A DNA stretch of 64,000 bases from the NCBI GenBank assembly GCA_026413225.1, contig CM048554.1, forward strand, positions 47,587,963-47,651,962, written 5' to 3'. The position numbers and the translations under genes are program-made. Source of the stretch: Otis tarda. Its lineage: Eukaryota; Chordata; Aves; Otidiformes; Otididae. The notes under the pieces were generated by a model. The model saw only the letters and a list, made by a program, of their open reading frames with translations, did not search any database and was not told the DNA's origin. Below are positions 1 to 8,992 of this stretch, piece by piece. The first letter of the stretch is position 1; every line of letters begins with the position of its first letter.

Positions 1-53
1 CTAGATGGCCTTTGAAGGTCCCTTCCACCTCTAACCATTCTATGATTCTATGA
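1..53 (+). mobile_element. CR1 LINE 3' end (truncated by window edge)
   Basis: The sequence runs from the conserved CR1 block ctagatggcctttgaaggtc through cccttccacctctaacc to two tandem octamers attctatg, the diagnostic avian CR1 3' terminus. The same block closes the CR1 copies ending near 40010 and 44686. Only the last ~53 bases are visible; the 5' part, if any, lies outside the window. It sits about 155 bases before the first visible SYT14 exon, in the upstream intron. Confidence 0.9.
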
Positions 54-209
54 TTAACTCAGATTTAAATGGTACATTTTCACTTATTTCTTGCATATAT
101 ATTTGGAATTTTAGTAGTATTTAGTAATGATCAATTCTGATAAATACAACTTTTATGAGTTAAACTTTTACAAGGTTTTTAAAAATGTGTTTCTTTCTGT
201 TTATTTTAG
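54..209 (+). other. 3' end of the SYT14 intron upstream of the transmembrane exon
   Basis: AT-rich intron sequence ending in a T-rich tract and AG at 208-209 (ttctgtttattttag). The preceding coding exon, which should supply the initiator Met and end in phase 1 with a G, is not in the window. No other feature seen. Confidence 0.8.
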
Positions 210-374
210 TATCTCCTGAAGCAATTGGATTCCTGTCTGCTGTCGGAGTATTCATTATTCTCATGTTGCTACTTTTCCTATATATTAATAAGAAGATGTG
301 TTTTGAAAATGTAAGTGGTTTTCCAGATCTCGATTCAGGATACACTACAAGAAAGAATTCCCAAGATAAACTTT
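210..374 (+). CDS. SYT14: SYT14 coding exon 2: transmembrane segment
   Basis: This 165-nt exon begins and ends in phase 1: acceptor ttttag before base 210, donor ctttGTAAGT after base 374. With the G from the upstream exon it reads VSPEAIGFLSAVG..., then a hydrophobic helix (FLSAVGVFIILMLLLFLYI) stopped by NKK and a juxtamembrane Cys, MCFENV. It continues into a Ser/Thr-rich stretch ending TRKNSQDKL. I recognise this as the membrane-anchor exon of synaptotagmin-14, a synaptotagmin with a very short N-terminal luminal/extracellular end and a single-pass anchor. The Cys after the helix is a plausible palmitoylation site (inference). The last base T plus AC of the 7271 exon makes Tyr, giving LYNSYMSKD. 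Because both boundaries are phase 1, the exon can be skipped without shifting frame. Human SYT14 defects have been linked to recessive spinocerebellar ataxia (family knowledge). Confidence 0.95.
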
Positions 375-1310
375 GTAAGTACCTGAAATACAATGTAGTA
401 AACTTAATTACAAGAATGCACATTTTTACAAGGATTTGTAGAAGAACACAGATAATCACTTCTCTTAGGTGATCAAAACACGCAATGTTGACTTTTCCTG
501 TGACTGTGCAGTGTGTGGAAAGGAAGAAACCTTTGTATTCACAAGCCACAGAAATGCAACAGCTATATAACAAAAGAGTTGGCATTTACTTATGGGAAGG
601 TACTTCCCTTGCGCTATGAGAGTACTCTTGAACATATTTTAGATGTTCCATAATTATGTATAATTAAATTGTTAATGGGATTGTTGGGTTTTCACTCAGA
701 CTATTAAAATCCTTTACTGACCTTTTGGAGAAGGTCTTGCATTTACTCACCTGGAAGATAACTTTAAAGAAGTAAAACATTAGAAACTAAAGACATCTGA
801 TCACTGACTAGCAAATTATTTCTGTACTCTTTTAATAGAACAAGATCTTTAAGGATAATGTGAAATGCAAAAAATTAAACCTCAAAAAAGATACTGAGGG
901 TTGGTAAAATAACTCCTTTCTACTTTTGGGCTGTGGGAATTGAATGGGCTTTGTTAGCTGACTTGAGAAGAAGAGACAGGCACCAGAGAACATAATGGAA
1001 AATTCGAGAGGTTTTCTTCCCTTCTACCTCTTTAAAAAGTATAGTTAAATTTTTATTTTCAATTTTCTTGGAGACAGAAAAAGTTATCCCCCCCGCCGTA
1101 AATTAAGTCTATCATCTTAATTTTCTTTTTGCTACAGAACGAGTTTTCATGTTCCAAAATATCTTACCCTATCTAAAAGACAACAAATATTTTAGGTTTA
1201 AGAAGTCTCCATGATGCATGGGTTTGTCCAGCTATTGTGTTAAAAGCTTTTTTTAGTGTGACAGTCATGAAAGGACATGATTTAAATGTCTCACAACTTC
1301 TTCTTTGCAG
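375..1310 (+). other. intron sequence between the transmembrane exon and the alternative exon region
   Basis: AT-rich intron. It ends with a good splice-acceptor string, tcacaacttcttctttgcag, whose AG is at 1309-1310. This is the best candidate for the 5' boundary of a spliced version of the alternative exon. No repeat or RNA gene recognised. Confidence 0.5.
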
Positions 1311-1651
1311 GTTAGAATAAAAAAAAAAGCATACTTCCATCTCACACAGTTGTCTTATTTTTGAAAATAATGAATTTTATTATGACTAGTTGATGCTGCA
1401 GTTGATGAAGGACTATGGTTTTGCTAGTTGATTGTGGCTTCCTTTCAAGATATTTAGGTAGCCGCTTTCTTATTGTTTTCAATGCATATTGAATGGAAAG
1501 AGCAAAGCTGCAACTTCCCCTGGTAAATTTATTGAGTTTGAGATAGCAAAAGCAAATAGCCCTGAAACTGAACTTGGAGAAATGGAGATGATCCGTTTGT
1601 GAAACGGAGGACCTTTCTGTATTAGAAGTTGTTACTGAATAGATTGGACAA
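1311..1651 (+). other. Candidate 5' UTR of the alternative SYT14 exon
   Basis: This is the stretch between the possible acceptor (AG at 1309-1310) and the ATG at 1652. If spliced from the transmembrane exon (phase 1, T), the first codons would be TGT then TAG, an immediate stop. The exon is therefore compatible with being a first exon (with its own promoter near here) or an exon with a non-coding leader, but not a simple in-frame cassette. I see no clear TATA box. Confidence 0.35.
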
Positions 1652-2612
1652 ATGGCGTTTTTCAGAAACCTCCACCAAAATCTTAGCCTTCCCTCTATGT
1701 CTTCTCTGGTCGACACACTTAGCAGTGCTGTGGATGATCTGACTAGTGTTGTTGGAGAAGTCGGCTACAGTGTAGCTGATTCAGTAACAGAACAAGTAAC
1801 AAGCATGATAAATGGCCTTCGTACAGAAGATGAGAGCTCCAAAATACAGGGTGATAAACTAGTGCAAGGGAGAGAGGAGTATACACCATCATTAACTCAT
1901 TCTCAGGAAATTAATATGAAAGTGAAGAGAGGTATTGCAGAACATAAAGAGACTCATTATCCTGATTCATTAGATTTTGTGAAAAAAAAAACAAGTCAAG
2001 GTGAAGTATCTGACCATGTTGTGGATGAAAAACAGTACCAGTTAAAAGGCAGAGATAGTAATAATCATTTAAGTGATACAGAAGTACCTCAGGATTTGAA
2101 GAATGCAAGAGGATGTTTTAAAAGGGAAGCAGAAGGAGGAAATGAATGTTTTGTAACTGATAAGTTATTGAAGGGTAGTAACCTGAAAAGTAATAAATTT
2201 ACAATGGAGCAATCTGTTGAGGAACAAGGTAATTGCCTACATGCAGTATCAGAGAATTCTAAGAATCGCTTGCATAGAAAAATCAAGCCATGGTCACCTG
2301 GAGGTGATTTTAAGGATTCTGAAGAAGTGCACAGTATGAGGGTTCCCCAAGATACAGAAACAAAACTAGTTGAAGTGCAGAAGCAAAAATTATCGGACTC
2401 CAGCTTGAAGAAGACACACAATGACCATCTCAATTGCACTAGTGAATCCAAAGAAAAGAAATCTGAAGCCTTTTTTGAAAGAAAAGGGAAATCCATATCA
2501 AAGGATGAAGACAATGTGTCAACTGCAATTGCAAAAGCGGGTAAAAAGAAAAACTCAGAGAAACCAGAAAGGAATTCAAGAGAGCTATGTAATAAGAAGA
2601 CAGCAGGAAAAG
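1652..2612 (+). CDS. SYT14: Probable alternative first coding exon of SYT14 (novel N-terminus)
   Basis: An uninterrupted 347-codon frame (1652-2695) stands out in stop-rich AT-rich intron. An in-frame TAG at 1640-1642 marks the 5' limit, so the ATG at 1652 is the natural start; it has +4 G but C at -3. A strong donor (AAAAG|GTGAGG) follows base 2612, 320 codons plus one base in. That is phase 1, matching the exon at 7271, and the joined codon would be GAC (Asp). Joined to the remaining exons it predicts about 800 residues. Residues ~15-56 form an amphipathic, heptad-like helix (SSLVDTLSSAVDDLTSVVG and following); the rest is Lys/Glu/Ser-rich and probably disordered. There is no signal peptide or membrane helix, so this form would lack the anchor encoded at 210-374. 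Phase, donor and ORF length are seen; isoform status is inference. I cannot say whether databases already list it. Confidence 0.72.
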
Positions 2613-5592
2613 GTGAGGAGTCACTCAGCAAACTGTGTTCTTCAACCTTTCCTGAAGAACCTTTCCTACTTTTTTCACCTAATTTACACATTTAATAATA
2701 GTGTTTCCTGTGAATGAAAGTAGGTCTGTGTTGTCAGAGCTTCATTCTCTAATTATATTGATAATTTCCTGGAAGTTAATTACTTTTAAAAGTATTACTT
2801 AAAGGAACTGATTAATAAATGCCTTTCCTATGTTCTAACTTTTGTTTTTCTATATACAGTTTTTCTTACCTTCTCTGCAGTACCTTGTGTGGTTTCTGTT
2901 GAAAATGATGAATTAATTAATACTGGAAATCAACACTTGTTCTATGAAAGTGTTTTTTATTTTGTGTATTGTAAAAGCATTGCCTAAAATGTGATAAGAT
3001 GATAAAAATAACTCCTGTTACATTTACATTATACTAGATCTTCAGAATATATTTCTGGGATATGTAAGATAGTAATTTCAAGACACAAAACTCAATGACA
3101 AGTGGCAATTAAGTGATTTTAACTACAGAAAGAACTGAATGAGGCTTGTCTTCAAGAAAGTTGTAGTCTTACAAAGAAAACCTGTGTATTGTTGAGATGG
3201 ATGCTATGTGTGCCATCTTCAACATCCAATCTTAAACAATATGGAAATTGGAGTGCAATAGTAGTTTATGAGTAAGAAGTAAAACCTTGTATTTTTACAC
3301 AATTGTTTTGCAGGCTCTGTAGTGAATTTTTGGAAAGCAACATAGGCTTTTCTAGAGGTACTGTTCCTGTGGAGAAATGAATGATTTAATAAGAGAAATC
3401 AGTTGCTGAGTTTTTTCTGTTTGTTTGTTTATTTTTCGCAGTGTGTGTATGTGTTTTTCCTTATCTGAAAATTTCAGTTATTAATTTTGTGGTTGGGTTT
3501 TTTTAAATTTTATTTAAGATGTGATTTCCATGTTTTTATGATAAACTATGATCTTAGCTGTTATTTCTTCATGTAATACAATATTGGTAAAGTACATTCT
3601 CTATCAAAAATGGCATTTTACGTCCCATAATAAGCAAATGAATAGCTTTCAATATGACCTGTGTTAGCCAAATGAAACAAAGTTTTTAATAAGAACATGA
3701 ATTCTCTCAGGCAAGTTTCAAACTAACATCTAAAAATCAAAAGAGAAGTGGCAAAGAGAGGCATAAAACCCTGAGGTTTTTTTTTTAATGTGCAGGAAAC
3801 TATTTTTTCCCAAGAAACTGAGACACATTTGTATTGTTCGTTTAAACAGTGTTTGCATGGATAGCTTGTGTTTTAACTTTAATGAGGTTTTTTAAGTCCT
3901 CTAAAGAAGTCTTGTTTCATGACTTGTAATAATAGTATACATCCTTTTTCCTTTATGCTAGGAACTGGTGAAAAAATATCTGATATCACTGGGAACTTCT
4001 TGGTGCTTACAAACATCAGCATATTATCAGAGGCATAACTTTCAGCACTTCTTTCACTGTTTTATACTGTTCCATTCTTTATATTTTATGCAGACTGATT
4101 AATAAACCTAATTTCATGTTTGTGAATAATGAAATTGCATTTCCTCTAATGGTAAATGATGCATCTGGTACTGAAGTCTGGCACTGTGTTAGTCCTAGTA
4201 TGCCCTGCTTTAACTGTAGTTGTGGAAGTCTGTACAAGTTTCCTAGGTGGCAGATATCAATCTGTTGAGAGCCATATGAGATATAGAATTTTACTCTGTG
4301 CACTAGCAAAGGAGGCTTCTTTTTTCTGGGTAGCCTGTTGCAATGAATCTGCTAGCCAGAATATATCTTGCTTGGTGTGATATTCTCAGTAAGTGATCAG
4401 TGAAATTGAATTCGCCTTATAGCCATTCGTACAATGGGAAGAACTGTATCTGTCAGACTTTAATTAAAATTCATAGCCTAGAGCTGAAAGATCTAGTTGC
4501 TCATTAGCAGTCTTTTAAGGCATCAGTTTTCCTATAAATGCTAAATTAAGATTACATACACATTGAATGTAGAGGTGGTAGCACCATCTGCAGTTAAGGT
4601 TTCCTGACATTTTCCATATCAAGACCTTATTTTCAATTGCTTATAACTATGTGTCAAATTTTAAATATGTGGGATAAAATTTGGAATGCTTTCTGAGATT
4701 TTATTTTTTTCTTTTCCTCTTCTATTTTTCTTAAGCTATAGTTCAAAATTTTTAGCTGTTTCCAGGAACAGAGTATGGGGAAAACATGCTGGTTATCTGT
4801 GCAAAAATTAAGTAGATTTCACATCTGCTTCACTAAGATGCTTTATCACTTTTGTGTATTGGAGTATGTACTTGGAATGTGAGAGAGCACTTTTCCCATG
4901 TCAGAGATGCCCATGTTCTATGAAAAAAAAAAAGTAAGTTTGAGGAAATTGCAAATCTTTGGAAGCTTTGCCTTTGGAAAAGGCATAGTAAACACTTCTT
5001 ATAATTTACTTGTTAAATTCACTGACTATCCCATTTGCACTCATATGCTTCATTGTAGGGGTTGAAGAACAGATACTTACAGTTACTGAAGCACACTGGA
5101 AGTCTGAACAGAAGAATTGGGAATAAACATGACTGAGGACAGAAACTTCCTCAACAAATGTGACACAATGCAAGTGATAGACTGGAATTTGGATTAGGAT
5201 AGGTGACAGCTGTGGAGACTATTATATGGAAGGTGGAGAGATTAAGGTTACATGAGTTGTTGGTTAGGTCAAGTAAAGAGAATTTGGAATTGAGTAGACA
5301 GAGTAAAGAGTAAATCCCCATAAGAGACCAAAACTGGATGCTTGGAGCAGGAACCTGGAGTATGGGGCCAGGATACAGGAACTTAAAAGATTCTACTTGT
5401 GTAAATGCAACTTTGCAAAGCATGTCTTACCTAAGTTGCAGCATAGGCTTTTCTAGATGAGGATCAGGGAGAAACAGACCTCAAGCAGAAGTGATTTTAC
5501 CCGTCTCCTCTAGAGGCTTGCCTAAAAGTAGGAAGGAAGGATGTCTGTAGAAGGAAGAGGCAAAAAGAGTGTAAAAGAGGCCTCTCTCTGGC
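2613..5592 (+). other. Intron: unspliced tail of the alternative ORF, then unremarkable sequence
   Basis: If the donor at 2613 is not used, the frame continues for 27 more codons to TAA at 2693-2695. An AATAAA lies at 2814-2819 with T-rich sequence after it, so a short intronically polyadenylated transcript is possible. From about 2900 to 5590 I see only AT-rich intron with scattered short chance ORFs. Confidence 0.5.
5588..5592. repeat. Left target-site duplication of solo LTR (ctggc)
   Basis: Five bases ctggc directly precede the LTR's TG; the five bases directly after its terminal CA (6005-6009) are ccggc. The single difference is C/T at a CpG, the expected decay of a 5-bp retroviral target duplication. 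Confidence 0.6.
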
Positions 5593-6004
5593 TGTCATGG
5601 TTTAGCCCTAGCCAGCAACTAAGTACTATGTGGCCGCTCACTCACTCTTCCCCCATAATGGGTTGGGGAGGAGAATCAGGAAAGAGAAAAGCAAAACTCA
5701 TGAGCTGGGACAAAACCAGTTTAACAGGGCAGCATAAGTAGAGAAAACAAGGAACAAATCCCAGTATCAGTAATAGAATATACTGAGCACATGACTCACA
5801 GTATAATGGTTCACTGCCCGGAACTGATGCCCAGCCCACTCCCAAGCGGGGATCCTGCCCCCTGGTGCCATCCCCACTTTATATACTGTGCATGACATCA
5901 TACGGTATTGAATGTCCCTTCGGCCGGTTTGGGTCAGCTATCCTGGCTGTGTCCCCTCCCAGCTTCTTGTGAAAATTAACTCTATCCCAGCTGCAACTAA
6001 GACA
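5593..6004 (-). mobile_element. Solo LTR of an avian endogenous retrovirus
   Basis: This 412-bp element begins TGTCATGGTTTAGCCC and ends in ...aactaagaca, with the TG...CA ends of an LTR. I recognise the interior blocks gggtcagctatcctggctgt and gtcccctcccagcttcttgt from a widespread avian ERV LTR family. The TATATAAAG box is read on the minus strand (5877-5885), and the family is normally written from that strand, so the element is probably inserted opposite to SYT14. No internal retroviral coding region or second LTR is nearby, so it is a solo LTR left by recombination. The flanks ctggc/ccggc fit a 5-bp target duplication. Short ORFs on both strands across it are chance. Confidence 0.85.
5877..5885 (-). 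promoter_or_regulatory. TATA box of the solo LTR
   Basis: On the minus strand the sequence reads TATATAAAG, about 120 bases in from the LTR's minus-strand 5' end, with a tgatgtcatg-like site just upstream in the same reading. Whether it still drives transcription is unknown. Confidence 0.5.
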
Positions 6005-7270
6005 CCGGCGTAGGTTGAGTTACTTTGATTTTAAATGGCTGAATTTGGGGTAAACTGAATCCCTCCTTTAGGTAGAATACCTAGACAGAGGAGTGAGACT
6101 GGCTGGGCATGAAGACAGAGGCTAATGGGAGCAAAAATGCAGAACTAGAGCTAGGACAGGGACTGGGAGGAGGTCATAAAAGCAGAGAGGGGATAAGGGA
6201 TTGAACGTGGCTAAATAGCATGTTAGATAATATTGCCTTGCAGAATGAGGAGCTGAAGATCAGGATTCTGGGCATCTCGGAGCTCTGCCACTAATGAAAA
6301 AGCATTGGCAGATCATATACCATTGGCTTGCTCACAGAGTAGTGTTAATGCCAACCTTATTGAGTTTACATGAAGTCTTTTAATGCCTCTTAGAGTCTGA
6401 GATCTACAGAACCTCTGCATGACATGTTAAGTTTGGACAGAATCCATTTGAGGTTTGGAAAAGGGGGGAGGAAGCTTTTCTTTTACAGAAATAAAAATGC
6501 AGCTGAATCTTTGACTTGTGGGAGGAAGTCATATTTCAGATGTAGTTGGAAAATGTTGGCCACAGGTTTGGGCGTTATAGAAGAACTGATATAAAAGAAT
6601 CCACTAGATAAATTCTTCTGTGCAATTTTTGCTGTTGCCAGATGTCTGAGAATCTGCATTAATTTCAGTTGTTGAATAAGGGGCTGTTTAGTTTTAGTTA
6701 AATAAAATTATGCATGCAAAAATCTTTCACTAGCATTTTCCAATTTGTTGATGTGAGTTTAAGCACTACTGACATAAATATCCTAAGATGATTTTGTTGA
6801 AGGCTTGTCTTTGTAAATCAGTTTCGTTTCTGATTGCATACTCAAAGCAAAAATGAGGTGGGAATGGAGGATCAGGAGTTGCCTTTTTTATGTGTTAGGT
6901 ATCCAAATGTAATATTGCAGCAGTGTTGGATTTACTTTACGTAGATTATTTTGCATGTTTTCTTACTTAATGAAGAGTTTCAAGAACTTCAGTGTATACT
7001 GCCTTACATAAATGGATCAATTTTCTGTTGAATAAGTTTTAGAATGTTTTTTGGAGGATTAATGGTCTTTCAGTTTTTCTAGAAAATAAAAATAGCTCTC
7101 ACCAATTACAAAATCACACAATACTTGTAATTGCAACAAGATTATATTTTTAAAATATTACAGAAATTTTAATTAAAATAGCTTAAATATCTTCAATGAT
7201 AACCTCTTATGGTTATTTTCTTGTATTCTATTTTGAGCTGTAGTCGATTTGCTTTATTTTATTCAAACAG
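6005..7270 (+). other. Intron up to the linker exon
   Basis: AT-rich intron ending in the acceptor tttattttattcaaacag (AG at 7269-7270). Around 6260-6420 there is a weak MIR-like stretch listed separately. Nothing else recognised. Confidence 0.7.
6260..6420 (+). repeat. Possible degraded MIR SINE
   Basis: The string aggattctgggcatctcgg followed by agctctgccactaatg resembles the MIR core (a ...ggattcgaatcccagctctgccact... type block). It is followed at the right distance by a weakly MIR-tail-like stretch. The match is by eye and diverged; a chance resemblance is possible. Confidence 0.3.
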
Positions 7271-7489
7271 ACAACTCTTATATGAGTAAAGACCAGCATG
7301 GTTCATCATCTGAGAGTGAAGATGAAGCACTGGGTAAATATCATGAGGCCTTGTCTAGAACCCAGAGTTCCAGGCTGCCAGTGGTGGATGGCAGACAGCA
7401 AAAAAACTATGTATGGGAAACCAGACAAAAATATAGTCCCCTGTCTGCAGAATATGATGGATACAGTAGTGAAGCCTCAATAGATGAAG
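7271..7489 (+). CDS. SYT14: SYT14 coding exon 3: acidic/tyrosine-rich cytoplasmic linker
   Basis: A 219-nt, phase 1-1 exon (acceptor caaacag before 7271; donor gaagGTAAGA after 7489). It encodes (Y)NSYMSKDQHGSSSESEDEAL... through a Tyr-rich stretch (KYSPLSAEYDGYSSEASIDE) and ends with a split codon starting G. This is the linker between the membrane anchor and the C2 domains. SSSESEDEA is an acidic serine cluster of casein-kinase-2 type, and the region has no globular fold apparent. It is the shared splice acceptor for both possible N-termini: T+AC gives Tyr after the transmembrane exon, G+AC gives Asp after the 1652 exon. The sequence closely resembles what I know of vertebrate SYT14. Confidence 0.96.
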
Positions 7490-8959
7490 GTAAGAGTGAT
7501 TTAAAAGCATTCCTTTTATTCCAAATTTCAGAATTATGTTCTGGATAAGTAAGTCCTAGACAAGGACAGCTTGACTTGTAAATAGTCAATATCTGCAAGA
7601 AATACCCAGATATCTTTTGTATTTCTGCATGCTCAAAAAAATAAATGGCACACACTTGTGCACATTAATCCAGAAATACTGCAAATGATATAATATTTTG
7701 CTATATTAAGTTTCATACAATTTTATCATTAGTCATTTTACTTTTGGGGGAACTTAAACTGTTTTGATTTAGGAAGGAAACATGGCAACTCTTGATGAAT
7801 TCTGTGGTATTATAAATACAAAGAAGACCTGTAATTCCTGTCTTGATAAGCTGTCATGACAGCAAAGTAAATCGAATTTATTATTGGTTATGGTGCATAT
7901 GTTCATTGCAGTGTGCATTACTGGAATGTTCTGTATCTTGTAATGAAATCACAGAAAAAAATTACTACAAAGATTAGATTAATATAATTTTTCCATAGCA
8001 TTAAAAATTGGATGTAAACAATTCTTTTGTGGTATGTATTTCTTGACTTTAAGTTAGGGTGACAACTTGACTTAGAGGTTGAGAATTCTGCTGTCAATAT
8101 TTTGTCAATATGTTTTTTGTGCTTGAAAATAGCTGTATGTAAGAATGTATCTATAGCCATTTTCTAGCATGAAAAGTGAGCTTCGTTTGAAGTTACACAA
8201 AAGTCAGATTCTAATATAGATGCTGTGCTATAGTAAGATATTTGTTGGTCTCCCATTAATATGTTAAAATGCAAAGAATTTTAGAGATTGATATTTTCTA
8301 ATAAAAAGCAGATATATGTTATTGAAAAGTAATCTGTCCTTAAAAGTTCTATATAGTCCAGAAGTGCTTGAAAAAAGTTTATTTTTTCTACTATATTATG
8401 TAATTCAATTATATAAAAGTCTGTTTGCCACTGGAATTTGAAATTCGTGCATGGTCATTCGTGATTCCAAGCTAAAGACACAAAGGACATGAAAGCCATG
8501 ATTGAAGTAAGTTGCAAAGTAATAGTATTCTTTTCTGATAATCAGAAATTTTGGTTCTTTCCTTTGTTGTTAAACTGTAGGAAGGCTTGGAGTCTGAGTT
8601 TCAGCAAACAGGGAAAGAGATGCAGAGGTGATGTCAGGTGGTAAGAACAAATCCTTGGACATTATGATGGAGAAGGACAACAAGAAAGGATAGTGAAAGT
8701 ATCATGTTTGGTTTTTTATATGTACTGACATCTAACAACAGTATCGGTGGGGGGAATATGAAAGATAAGATACTAATTTTTTGTATGGCTTACGTCACTG
8801 TTGGGAAAGAATGGTGATGTATATTAACAGGAGATGGAAAACTTAATTGCATTTGTTAGCAAATAGTACCAGATACAAATTACACAAGAAGACTACTTTC
8901 AAATACCAGAAAAATGTATTTGTCTCTTTTCAAACTATTGAGGATGGTTGTTGAAATAG

Positions 8960-8992
8960 TCATAGAATAATTCATGTTGGAAGGAACATGTG
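8960..8992 (-). mobile_element. Short antisense CR1 3'-end remnant
   Basis: tcatagaataattcatgttgg then aaggaac matches the reverse complement of the CR1 terminus (a ...ttccaaccc...attctatga pattern) with several differences. Only this tail block is recognisable. Confidence 0.5.

Noticed and set aside
2089..2691. 200-codon minus-strand ORF opposite the alternative exon
   Set aside because: Phe/Ser/Leu-rich complement of the Lys/Glu/Ser-rich + frame. The + frame has the in-phase splice donor and a plausible start, and this one does not.
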